A stretch of DNA of 11,373 nt from Flavobacterium sp. (GTDB taxonomy: Bacteria; Bacteroidota; Bacteroidia; Flavobacteriales; Flavobacteriaceae), in NCBI GenBank assembly GCA_015478765.1, contig JADMKR010000239.1:1-11373 (forward strand), in the 5' to 3' direction. This document shows, in pieces, positions 1-7,546 of this stretch; the first letter of the stretch is position 1, and each line of letters begins with the position of its first letter. The translations under genes and the position numbers were made by a program. The notes beneath the pieces are model-generated. The model was not told where the DNA came from. It ran no database searches and worked only from the letters and a program-made list of their open reading frames with translations.

Positions 1-560
1 ACAAGCGGGGCATCCATCGAAAGGTGACGGCCAGAGTTTTTCATGCTTTCCTTGACATCATTCACTGTCATGTCCAGCTCTTTTGCGATTTCTTCGGCAG
101 ATGGCGGGCGCTCGTTTGATTGCTCAAGCAAAGCGTACATCTTGTTGATCTTATTGATCGATCCGATCTTGTTCAAAGGGAGGCGAACGATACGGGATTG
201 TTCTGCCAATGCCTGGAGAATCGACTGACGAATCCACCATACGGCATATGAGATGAATTTGAAACCACGGGTTTCATCGAAACGCTGTGCAGCTTTAATC
301 AATCCGAGGTTTCCTTCATTGATAAGATCGGGAAGCGTCAAACCCTGATTTTGGTATTGTTTTGCCACCGAAACCACAAAACGAAGGTTGGCTTTAGTAA
401 GTTTTTCTAAAGCTTTTTGATCTCCGGCTTTGATTTTTTGTGCTAATTCTACCTCTTCGTCAGCGGTAATAAGGTCAACTTTTCCAATTTCTTGCAGATA
501 CTTGTCCAGCGATGCAGTTTCACGGTTGGTGACCTGCTTCGTAATTTTGAGTTGTCTCAT
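1..560 (-). CDS. rpoD: RNA polymerase primary sigma factor RpoD/SigA (N-terminal 186 codons, 3' end beyond window)
   Basis: This is the housekeeping sigma factor, which directs RNA polymerase core enzyme to most promoters. Translating the minus strand from the ATG at 560 gives MRQLKITKQV..., with no large region 1.1, as is usual for the short (about 290-residue) Bacteroidota RpoD. Region 1.2 covers about residues 15-55. Region 2 covers about 55-130 and includes the core-binding part near NLRFVVSVAKQYQ, the LINEGNLGLIKA helix and the promoter-melting stretch FKFISYAVWWIRQ at 100-112. Region 3 starts near LPLNKIGSINKINK (127-140). The reading ends inside the start of the SMDAPL segment, so region 4, which binds the -33 element, lies outside the window. 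No Shine-Dalgarno sequence precedes the start, as is normal in this phylum. It lies downstream of the MG2/plug gene on the same strand, across 105 bp, and probably has its own promoter. Its wording is closest, from memory, to Flavobacteriia. Confidence 0.97.
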   Translation of the reverse strand, partial: MRQLKITKQVTNRETASLDKYLQEIGKVDLITADEEVELAQKIKAGDQKALEKLTKANLRFVVSVAKQYQNQGLTLPDLINEGNLGLIKAAQRFDETRGFKFISYAVWWIRQSILQALAEQSRIVRLPLNKIGSINKINKMYALLEQSNERPPSAEEIAKELDMTVNDVKESMKNSGRHLSMDAPL

Positions 561-665
561 GTAGGGATATACGGTTTTTAATGGGTACCTATGTTGTACG
601 TAGGTTAACCACAAAAAGTTACAAAATTTATCGAAAGTTATTTTTTCCTAAAAATTGGAACCTTA
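561..665 (-). promoter_or_regulatory. rpoD upstream region with candidate promoter
   Basis: This 105-bp spacer separates the stop of the MG2/plug gene from the rpoD start and should contain the rpoD promoter. The best -7-like element is TAACTTTT on the minus strand (621 down to 614), a near match to the Bacteroidota consensus TAnnTTTG. A second TAACTTT lies exactly 19 bp upstream (640 down to 634). No clean TTTG sits at the usual -33 distance from the nearer copy, so the exact start is unsure. The inferred leader would be about 50 nt and includes the 8-bp palindrome GGTTAACC (603-610) and a 5-bp inverted repeat ACCTA/TAGGT (587-591 and 601-605). No convincing rho-independent terminator for the upstream gene is present. 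Confidence 0.3.
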
Positions 666-2330
666 TTATTTAACCTCGAAACTGTCGCGAATCGATACTG
701 GCATACCGTTGGCCGTGAAACCTTCGATTGTAATTTCGTATGATCCATTGACGTCAGAAGCATAAAAAGTGAGTTCGTTCTCATTGATTTCCGGCATCCA
801 TAGGAGTTGGTAGCGATAATCCGGAATTTTTAGATCGAGCTCGCTGTCATCGTGGTTTTTGCGGAAATATTTCTTGACGGGAACCGGACGCTGAATGTTT
901 TGGCGCACTATTGTTTTGTCTGATGATATAAAATCCTGGTTTTTAGTCACGACGCTGATAACACCGTTGAATGCCGTTGGGCCATATAGGTATATTCCCG
1001 AGTGGGTACTGATCTGTTCGATTCCTGCGGCCGGATATTTAAAAAGATCATTGGGGTTCTGAACCATCAATCCGTCGACCAATACCAGCGTTGGCTCGGG
1101 GATCGTACGTCCGAGATTATTATCGCGTACGTGTAATGAATACTGACCGTCTTTTTGCTGGTAATATGCACCTTCAATCACTTCTACAATAGTCTCAGCA
1201 AACGTTGGGAAGCGCGTGTAATCATTCAACACAAATCTTTTGGCGCCGGGCTCGTAAAACGATTTCAATCTGGGGGTGGCGGCCAATGTATCGGCGTTGT
1301 GTATATAATACGAATTCTGTATTTGGGCCGCGATAGATTGTTCACGTATCGCTTCTTCCAGTTCCCGGCCTGGAAAATAATTCTGGAAATCAAAATTTGC
1401 ATAATCGGGTAACGGCCTTTGGCCAGGTTGAACTTCATATTGTCCGTTCTCGCCGTTGATGACCTGAACAAACACGTCGTTCTGGTAGTGGGGGTTATTC
1501 ACCGTAAAAGTATAGTTACCGCTTGTATCGGTATTGGCGACTTTGAAAGCAAATGATTTTCCCGGGACCGACAGTGCAACGGGCAATTTTGCCTGGGCGC
1601 CGGCAATTCGGCCGGATACTATTTCGCCGCGCCATTCGGGCAGAATTGTGATCGGTTTTACCGCCGTTTCAAAATTGGTATTAGTTTGAACATACTGCGC
1701 CGCCGACATAACCGGTAAAGGCGCAAGACGATTATTTTTCCGGACCGATGCAGAGAACTGACCGTTGGGATATTGCTGCAGCAGGGATGCCAGGTTTAAC
1801 GATATTTTTTCACGGGTTGCGAATGCCTTTTTGTTGCCTAATAATTCATAAGACTTCGTCGGTGCCTTCACCGTTGGAACAGCCGCAACATTAGTATTAC
1901 TGCTAACTTCGCCCGAAACCTGAAACGGATTTACGATTGTGATGTCGATTGCGAAGATCCGCTCCGGATTGTTCAAAATGGCATTTGTATATCCGATAAG
2001 TTTATAATTTCCGGTAGGTATCGATGGCGTGACGAAAAAATCACCATAAGCAATGCCGTCATTCAAAAACAATTTGTGGCTGAACACAGTTTTATGATCG
2101 CGCCCCACAAGTTCAACATAGCCAACCTTGCTCGATACAGCGTTTTGCATGCTCGAGCGACAATACATTTTATAGTATAATGACTCACCGGGGACCAGCG
2201 CATTGGCATTAATGTGGACAAATACAGATTCGGAAGCAACCATAGTTGCAATTTCCTGCTGGGTCGCAGGGGTTTGTGCGAAAGCGCCTGAAAATGTGAT
2301 CAGGCACAGTAATAATAAAGATTTGTTCAT
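666..2330 (-). CDS. secreted MG2-like protein with a TonB plug-like segment and no beta-barrel
   Basis: This predicted exported protein of 554 residues is the last gene of the TBDR unit. Residues 1-18 are a signal peptide ending AFA before Gln19. Residues about 33-136 follow the pattern of macroglobulin MG2-type domains in Bacteroidota: VFVHINANALVPGESLYYK, then YVELV, then PTGNYKLIGYTNAILNNPE and a closing DITIVNPF strand. A second beta-rich stretch lies near 185-300. Residues about 395-475 resemble a TBDR plug: VLVDGL with Asp419, then GIEQISTHSG, LYGPTAFNGVISVVTK. The C-terminus (about 510-554) resembles the terminal beta-sandwich of the same family (LTFYASDVNGSYEITIEGF). It is shorter than the roughly 800-residue relatives I remember and has no barrel. 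The ATG at 2330 is preferred over the TTG at 2336 because it gives a 4-nt ATGA overlap with the lipoprotein gene. Its role is unknown; a periplasmic or outer-membrane accessory to the receptor is inferred. Confidence 0.82.
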   Translation of the reverse strand: MNKSLLLLCLITFSGAFAQTPATQQEIATMVASESVFVHINANALVPGESLYYKMYCRSSMQNAVSSKVGYVELVGRDHKTVFSHKLFLNDGIAYGDFFVTPSIPTGNYKLIGYTNAILNNPERIFAIDITIVNPFQVSGEVSSNTNVAAVPTVKAPTKSYELLGNKKAFATREKISLNLASLLQQYPNGQFSASVRKNNRLAPLPVMSAAQYVQTNTNFETAVKPITILPEWRGEIVSGRIAGAQAKLPVALSVPGKSFAFKVANTDTSGNYTFTVNNPHYQNDVFVQVINGENGQYEVQPGQRPLPDYANFDFQNYFPGRELEEAIREQSIAAQIQNSYYIHNADTLAATPRLKSFYEPGAKRFVLNDYTRFPTFAETIVEVIEGAYYQQKDGQYSLHVRDNNLGRTIPEPTLVLVDGLMVQNPNDLFKYPAAGIEQISTHSGIYLYGPTAFNGVISVVTKNQDFISSDKTIVRQNIQRPVPVKKYFRKNHDDSELDLKIPDYRYQLLWMPEINENELTFYASDVNGSYEITIEGFTANGMPVSIRDSFEVK

Positions 2331-3523
2331 TCCCAAAAGTCAGGTATTACGTTAGATGAAAAAGTGGTGCAGTCGCCGCATTCGGGTCGTACTGTATTAT
2401 AAATAACGCCTAAATGGCTGTAATATATCATATTCCCTGTTATTAGATCACCGCGGAGAGTTCGTCCAGGATTGGGTCCGGGGCCAAAATTCTCGCTGTT
2501 AAATTCATAGGGTTGGCATTGGAAAAAATATTCAGGTAGTTGATCATCGGGAAAGATATCCTCGAAATTAAAAAAGATGCGACTTTCGGAATATGACGAC
2601 ACTTCAAAGAAACCAATTACTTTCTCATTTTGATTTGATAAAGATCGCATGTTGCCGTAGAAAAATCCTGGCTGGTTTTGTGATAATATATTTTCACCGG
2701 CGCTTGTCGGTTCTTTAAGGGTTTTATAAAAAGTATAAGCAGCCAGGCTTTGTACGTATTGAATAACGTTGATGCTGTACCGGTGCATGATAATGGGATC
2801 GGTTACGCTAATAAACCGAATTGGAAAATTGCTGACGCGATCCTCGCTAAGATTAACGGTACTCGTAATAAGTAGATCTACAGACTTTGCTGTTGAGAAA
2901 CATGTTTTGGCTTCGTAAGTACGAGGCGAAAGAACGATTATATCATTACTGCTAAAAGCCGGGTCTTCATCAAGTATAACCGTAGCCACATATTCCGACC
3001 AAAATGGCGCAACGACTTTATAAGTTTCCTCAAATTCGTATCTATAGTATTTGGAATTGCCGGAAGGATCATGGCTATCGACACTGATTTGTACTCCTTT
3101 CTGTCCGTTCTTGATTACGACATTTGCATCCACACTTTCTATAGAAGTGGTCGTGGTAAGCGATTCAGCAGAAGATTTATAAACTTTGCCGTCGGAAGTT
3201 GATATATTTAAAGTGTACGCGCGGCCGGCAACTGCATGAAACGGATTAATTGACAGATATATTCCATCTTCAAAATTAAAATCATACGTATTTCCTGCAT
3301 CGTCTGTAACGTTAACAGATGCATTGGTTTCTATTGTCGGACTCGTTTCTTCCAGCATATAGGCCCTTGTTATCTTCACCGAGTGTCTTTTAAGCTGGTT
3401 GCTGATCGAACCTTCAACGACGATCGCATCTTCGAACGTGTTGGTTTCCATTTGGTATGGATCCATGCAGCCCGACAATAGAATCGACGCAAAAATTCCG
3501 AGATATACGCGCATCTTTTTCAT
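2327..3523 (-). CDS. DUF4249 family lipoprotein (downstream copy)
   Basis: This is a 398-residue lipoprotein of the DUF4249 family, a Bacteroidota family of unknown function usually encoded beside TonB-dependent receptors. The signal peptide ends in the lipobox LLSGC, giving lipidated Cys19. The N-terminal part (about 28-125) is beta-rich and Ig-like: TFEDAIVVEGSISNQ, then VNVTDDAGNTYDFNF, then GRAYTLNIST. The family's C-terminal signature is intact, with a CxxC pair (Cys382, Cys385) and a terminal PDFWE. Other cysteines are Cys208 and Cys336. It aligns without gaps to its upstream neighbour (271 of 398 identical by hand count). A 67-nt spacer separates the two copies, and its stop codon overlaps the start of the plug-like gene as ATGA, suggesting translational coupling. 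Location at the outer membrane, as a partner of the receptor, is inferred. After Cys19 there is one acidic residue (MDPYQ), not a strong surface-export motif. Confidence 0.9.
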   Translation of the reverse strand: MKKMRVYLGIFASILLSGCMDPYQMETNTFEDAIVVEGSISNQLKRHSVKITRAYMLEETSPTIETNASVNVTDDAGNTYDFNFEDGIYLSINPFHAVAGRAYTLNISTSDGKVYKSSAESLTTTTSIESVDANVVIKNGQKGVQISVDSHDPSGNSKYYRYEFEETYKVVAPFWSEYVATVILDEDPAFSSNDIIVLSPRTYEAKTCFSTAKSVDLLITSTVNLSEDRVSNFPIRFISVTDPIIMHRYSINVIQYVQSLAAYTFYKTLKEPTSAGENILSQNQPGFFYGNMRSLSNQNEKVIGFFEVSSYSESRIFFNFEDIFPDDQLPEYFFQCQPYEFNSENFGPGPNPGRTLRGDLITGNMIYYSHLGVIYNTVRPECGDCTTFSSNVIPDFWE

Positions 3524-3590
3524 TTACACTAAATTACGAAATCCCGAGGGTTATATGACAATAATAAATACCTCAAAATCTCATGCTCTT
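3524..3590 (-). other. 67-nt spacer between the two DUF4249 genes, with a 21-codon ORF
   Basis: This is the only real gap inside the five-gene unit. On the minus strand it contains a 21-codon reading frame (ATG at 3594, stop TAG at 3531-3529) that overlaps the upstream DUF4249 stop as ATGA. That overlap arises automatically because the gene ends in a GAA codon followed by TGA, so it is not evidence of translation. The encoded peptide, starting MKEHEILRYLLL, shows no signal peptide or known motif. I see no convincing TTTG / TAnnTTTG promoter and no strong hairpin. The spacer most likely marks the duplication junction. Confidence 0.4.
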
Positions 3591-4787
3591 TCATTCCCAG
3601 AAATCCGGCACAACATTAGACGAAAAAGTTGTGCAGTCGCCGCATTCACGGCGGACCAGTACATATGTGGGAAAAACATGAGAATAATAAATTGCAGATC
3701 CCTGCAGTAACTGACTTCGAAGTGTGGCGCCCTGATTGTCGCCGGGTCCGAATACGGTGCTGTTATACTCAAAAGTTGTGCATTCGTAGAGATAAGGCGG
3801 CGGAACATCGTCGGGAAACAGATCTTCGAAATTAAAGAAGATACGCTGCTGTGAAACCGATGACACTTCAAAAAATCCGATCACTTTTTCCGATGGATCG
3901 CTAACCGACTGCAAATTCCCGTAAAAGAAACCGGGTTGATTCTGAGCCAGAATATTGTCGCCCGTCGAAGAAAGTTCTTTCAGCGTTTTGTAAAACGTAT
4001 ACGCGGCCAAACTTTGTACATATTGCAACACATTGACACTGTAGCGGTGTTTTATAATCGGATCGGTTACCGCGATGAAGCGAACAGGGAAGTCCTGCAC
4101 CATGTCACTGCTCAAGTCGGTCGTACTGGTGATGATTAAATCGGTTGAGCGATTCGTACTGTAGCAGGTACGCGCTTCGTACGTTCGCGGTTCCACCACA
4201 ATAACATCGCCGGTACTCATTCCAGCTTCCGAATCCAAAACGACGCTTGCCATATTCTCCGACCAGTACGGGGCGACTACTTTGTAGGTTTCCTCATACT
4301 CGTACCGGTAATACTTCGAATTTCCTGATGGGTCGCTACTGTTTACGCTAATTTGAACACCTTTTTGGCCGTCTTTAATAATCACGTCGGCTTCCACACT
4401 TTCGATTTCGGTGGATGTGGTCAGCGATTCCGAAGATGATTGATAAACGCTCCCGTCGGATGTCGTAATTGTAAGTGTGTAGGCGCGACCGCCTACGGCC
4501 TGAAAAGCAGTGACCGATTTGTAAACGCCCGAATCAAAATTAAAATCGTAGGAATTTCCAGCGTCGTCGGTCACAACAACAGTGGCGCCGGTTTCGATAG
4601 TCGGGCTGCTATCCTCGAGGCGGTAAGCCCTGGTAATCTTGACGGTATGTTGTTTATTCTGATTGCTGACCGAGGCTTCGACAACGATCGCATCTTCAAA
4701 GGTATTGGTTTCCATTTGGTACGGATCGACACATCCGGCAAACGTAAAACTGATCAACAGAAAATAAATTAATATTCTGGGGTTCAT
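3591..4787 (-). CDS. DUF4249 family lipoprotein (upstream copy)
   Basis: This is the receptor-proximal member of the tandem DUF4249 pair. It is also 398 residues long. The signal peptide ends in the lipobox FTFAGC with lipidated Cys19, at the same position as in the other copy, although the two signal peptides are almost unrelated. The segment at residues 21-37 just after the lipid anchor is identical in both copies, as are 261-270, 301-310 and 381-390. The CxxC pair (Cys382, Cys385), Cys208, Cys336 and the PDFWE terminus are all conserved. Divergence clusters at about 181-200, 291-300, 331-340 and 371-380. The start lies only 3 nt after the receptor stop (TAA CCA ATG), so translation is probably coupled to the receptor. 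By eye it is somewhat richer in GC at third positions than the downstream copy. It probably acts as an outer-membrane lipoprotein with the receptor; substrate and role are unknown. Confidence 0.91.
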   Translation of the reverse strand: MNPRILIYFLLISFTFAGCVDPYQMETNTFEDAIVVEASVSNQNKQHTVKITRAYRLEDSSPTIETGATVVVTDDAGNSYDFNFDSGVYKSVTAFQAVGGRAYTLTITTSDGSVYQSSSESLTTSTEIESVEADVIIKDGQKGVQISVNSSDPSGNSKYYRYEYEETYKVVAPYWSENMASVVLDSEAGMSTGDVIVVEPRTYEARTCYSTNRSTDLIITSTTDLSSDMVQDFPVRFIAVTDPIIKHRYSVNVLQYVQSLAAYTFYKTLKELSSTGDNILAQNQPGFFYGNLQSVSDPSEKVIGFFEVSSVSQQRIFFNFEDLFPDDVPPPYLYECTTFEYNSTVFGPGDNQGATLRSQLLQGSAIYYSHVFPTYVLVRRECGDCTTFSSNVVPDFWE

Positions 4788-4790
4788 TGG

Positions 4791-7541
4791 TTAAAATTTA
4801 AAATTGTAGGTAACAGTTGGGATTGGCATTGCAAAGATTGAGGTTTGATAGGCTTTCACCTCGCCGCTTTCAGTTACAAAAAACACTGAATACGGGTTGT
4901 TTCTGCCCAGCACATTATAAATTGATATATTCCAGAAACTGTGGGCGAGTTTCTTGATTTTATGGTTGCCTTCGATATTTACACCAATGTCCAGTCGGAA
5001 ATAATCGGGGATCCTGAATTTATTACGGTCACTATACAAGGTATATTCGGCATTTCCGTATTGATAAGTACCAATCGGATAGGTGATTGGCCGCCCGGTT
5101 TGATAAACAAAATTGGCCGAAAAGCTATACCGCTGGGTGAATTTATAATTGAGAACTGCGCTGAAATCATGCGGCTTGTCGAAATTGGCAGCGAAAAATT
5201 CGCCATTATTCACCCTTTCATCGCTGAACTCACTGTCCAATTTGATGAATGTCCGTGAATACGTATAACCCAACCAGCCATTTAACCGGCCATTGTTTTT
5301 TCTCAAAAGGAACTCGACTCCGTATGCTTTTCCTTCACCCTGAAGAAGTTCGGTTTCAATATTCTCGTTCAGCAGCAATTGCGCCGCAACTTTGTAGTCC
5401 AGGAAGTTGGACGATTTTTTATAATATCCTTCAACGCTGGCCTCGAGACCGTTATTGTCGAATTTTTTGAACACTCCCAATGAATATTGTGTCGAAAATT
5501 GAGGTTCGACATTTAAATCTGATAATTTCCAGGTGTCTGTTGGCGACTGGGTGGTGTTATTTGCCAGCAAGTGGATATATTGGTAGGTCTGATCGAATCC
5601 GGCTTTAACCGACAGATCGTCGGTGATCATGTATCGCGCTGCAACCCTTGGCTCGAGACCGCCGTATGTTTTGATTACTTCATTTTTATCATATATGTTT
5701 TCACCTGTAACGGTTCCTTCATTCAATGGAAGTCCGGGTTCGTAAAGCCGTTGTACCGATGGACCCAAAGCTGCGTAAAACGAATAGCGAAGTCCGATGT
5801 CAACCAGTAGTTTATCGGTTACATTATAACTGTCGGAAGCGTATAATGCCGACTCCAGTGCTTTTTCCGATCGGATGTTGATGGGAACCTGAAGCGATTC
5901 AGGATATGTGGGTGACAAATTCCCCGGGTCGATGTTGTATAACTTGCTCGCGATGCCGTAATTGATGGTATGTTTTTCATTCAGCCTTAAATTAGCCTTG
6001 ATGATTGCCTGTGTCTCATTGATTTTATATCCGAAATTAAACGAATTGGGATTATCGGATTCATAGTCGATCCCGAATTTATACTCGCTGTTGGTCACAA
6101 TTACCGATGCTTTATTCCGCGGATTGAAAGTGTGATTCCACCGTAGGGAAACCAATCTGTTACTATAATTAAATAATGAATCCGAGGTAATGCTGAATTT
6201 GTCATTACTGTAGTAGCCCATGGCTTCGAAGTCATTATTCGCATTGATCTTGTGGTCGTATTTGATCATGCCGTCGTAGAAGGAGGCTTGGCTGTTGCGC
6301 AACGCAGGGTCGTCCAATGATCGCAAAATCCAGCCGGAATAGGTTGCCCGGCCGCCCACAAGAAGTCCGGCTTTTCCTTTAACTATGGGAATTCCCACAG
6401 CTAAATTGCTGGTAACAGGACCGATTCCGCCTTCACCGCTAATTTTCTCGTGGTTTGCATCCTTGGTGGTGATATCGAATACCGATGAAAGTCGGCCGCC
6501 AAATTCAGCCGGGATACTTCCCTTATAAATGGTCGCATTTTGTGTGGTAAACGGATTTACCGCTGAGAAAAAACCCAGGAAATGCGACGGATTGTATAGT
6601 ACGGCATTGTCGAGTAATATCAGGTTTTGATCTTCTTTTCCGCCGCGCACGCTGTAGCCGGCCGAGCCCTCGCCGGTGACTTTCACGCCCGGCAATGTGG
6701 TTGCGACTTTCATTATATCGCGCTCGCCCAAAACCAGCGGAATGTTTTTTATGGCTTCGACATCAATAGTCGTAACACCCGATGTCGCTGTTCGTACCTT
6801 TTGATTTTGCTGCCCTACGACAACCACCTCGTCCAAAAGGTTTCGGTTTTCGGCAACCTCTATACTTAATCTGCCATCGTCATACATTACGATGTTTTGC
6901 AATATTTTTTTATGAGTGAAAGACGTGGTTTCTATCGTTTGCACTCCGGCGGGAACCTGAAGGACGAAATTCCCGTTATTATCGGTCTCTGTGGTCTGTT
7001 CGCTTCCTTTAACGCCGATAATGACATTGGCCACGGGTTGTCCTGTTTTCTGATCGGTAATAGTTCCGGTTAAACGGTAGTTGTCGCGTGCGCCTGCTTT
7101 TGATTCGCGGCCGATGAACTGAACGCCATCAGCAATTGATTGACCCTTGCCAAGTGAATCATATTCCCGCCGAAAGATCGGCTGATTTGAGCTGATCTGA
7201 TTTCCCTCGCCAAAAAAGTTTTCGGGCAACTGATCGTAGATGATGCTGTTTTTGGTCAGTATTACTTTGTTTTTGTCGATATAATAGTTCAGCGATGATC
7301 CTTCGAGCACCGCGGCAAGAACAACGTCAAGGGTCGCATTGGAAAAGGTTTTGGTTATCCTCGAATCGGCCGGTATCCACGCGGGGTCATAAAATATCCG
7401 GGTTCCGGAAACTTTTTCAATTTCAGACAATGCGTCATTAATCGTCGCATCGGTAAAATTTACGGAAATTTTTTGTTCAACCTGTGCATAGATAGTTGTA
7501 CTGAATGTCAAGAAGAGACATCCTAAGAAAAATTTGATCAT
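4791..7541 (-). CDS. TonB-dependent outer-membrane receptor with STN and carboxypeptidase-like domains
   Basis: This 916-residue receptor would import a ligand across the outer membrane using TonB-ExbBD energy. Residues 1-19 are a signal peptide ending IYA before Gln20. An STN domain covers about 23-97 (VNFTDATINDALSEIEKVSG through YYIDKNKVILTK). After a linker, a carboxypeptidase-regulatory-like beta domain covers about 156-232 (LTGTITDQKTGQPVANVIIG). A TonB-box-like DEVVVVG lies at 237-243. The plug covers about 255-362, with IPLVLGERDIMKVATTLPG, YSVRGG at 296-301, LLDNAVLYNP and FGGRLSSVFDI. The rest is the 22-strand-type barrel, rich in aromatic strands and ending TYNFKF with a C-terminal aromatic residue for assembly. 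Pairing with DUF4249 genes and this plug wording suggest a non-SusC receptor class. STN domains normally signal to a FecR-type anti-sigma factor, and none is in the window. Substrate not predictable. Start ATG at 7541, five bases after the upstream stop. Confidence 0.95.
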   Translation of the reverse strand: MIKFFLGCLFLTFSTTIYAQVEQKISVNFTDATINDALSEIEKVSGTRIFYDPAWIPADSRITKTFSNATLDVVLAAVLEGSSLNYYIDKNKVILTKNSIIYDQLPENFFGEGNQISSNQPIFRREYDSLGKGQSIADGVQFIGRESKAGARDNYRLTGTITDQKTGQPVANVIIGVKGSEQTTETDNNGNFVLQVPAGVQTIETTSFTHKKILQNIVMYDDGRLSIEVAENRNLLDEVVVVGQQNQKVRTATSGVTTIDVEAIKNIPLVLGERDIMKVATTLPGVKVTGEGSAGYSVRGGKEDQNLILLDNAVLYNPSHFLGFFSAVNPFTTQNATIYKGSIPAEFGGRLSSVFDITTKDANHEKISGEGGIGPVTSNLAVGIPIVKGKAGLLVGGRATYSGWILRSLDDPALRNSQASFYDGMIKYDHKINANNDFEAMGYYSNDKFSITSDSLFNYSNRLVSLRWNHTFNPRNKASVIVTNSEYKFGIDYESDNPNSFNFGYKINETQAIIKANLRLNEKHTINYGIASKLYNIDPGNLSPTYPESLQVPINIRSEKALESALYASDSYNVTDKLLVDIGLRYSFYAALGPSVQRLYEPGLPLNEGTVTGENIYDKNEVIKTYGGLEPRVAARYMITDDLSVKAGFDQTYQYIHLLANNTTQSPTDTWKLSDLNVEPQFSTQYSLGVFKKFDNNGLEASVEGYYKKSSNFLDYKVAAQLLLNENIETELLQGEGKAYGVEFLLRKNNGRLNGWLGYTYSRTFIKLDSEFSDERVNNGEFFAANFDKPHDFSAVLNYKFTQRYSFSANFVYQTGRPITYPIGTYQYGNAEYTLYSDRNKFRIPDYFRLDIGVNIEGNHKIKKLAHSFWNISIYNVLGRNNPYSVFFVTESGEVKAYQTSIFAMPIPTVTYNFKF

Positions 7542-7546
7542 TTAGT

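Noticed and set aside
640..665. Possible terminator after the MG2/plug gene (TTCC and GGAA arms around an AT loop)
   Set aside because: The stem is only 4 bp and on the minus strand is followed by A residues, not a T-run, so it does not look like a rho-independent terminator.
2331..2336. TTG start at 2336 for the MG2/plug gene
   Set aside because: The ATG at 2330 gives the ATGA overlap and a signal peptide beginning MNKS; TTG would add only Met-Gly in front.
3524..3590. Internal promoter ahead of the downstream DUF4249 gene
   Set aside because: TTTG and TA-rich elements occur but none pair at 19-21 nt with an acceptable TAnnTTTG box.
4440..4772. 110-codon open frame on the plus strand opposite the upstream DUF4249 gene
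   Set aside because: It is antisense to a clear lipoprotein gene, and the product shows no motif.
2327..4787. Recent recombination or assembly duplication of the DUF4249 genes
   Set aside because: The proteins differ at about a third of positions, including fully different signal peptides, so the copies are old and real and not an assembly artefact.
7518..7541. Lipobox-like Phe-Leu-Gly-Cys at residues 5-8 of the receptor
   Set aside because: The Cys lies too near the N-terminus, before the main hydrophobic stretch; cleavage after Ala19 before Gln20 is the better fit and receptors of this type are not lipoproteins.
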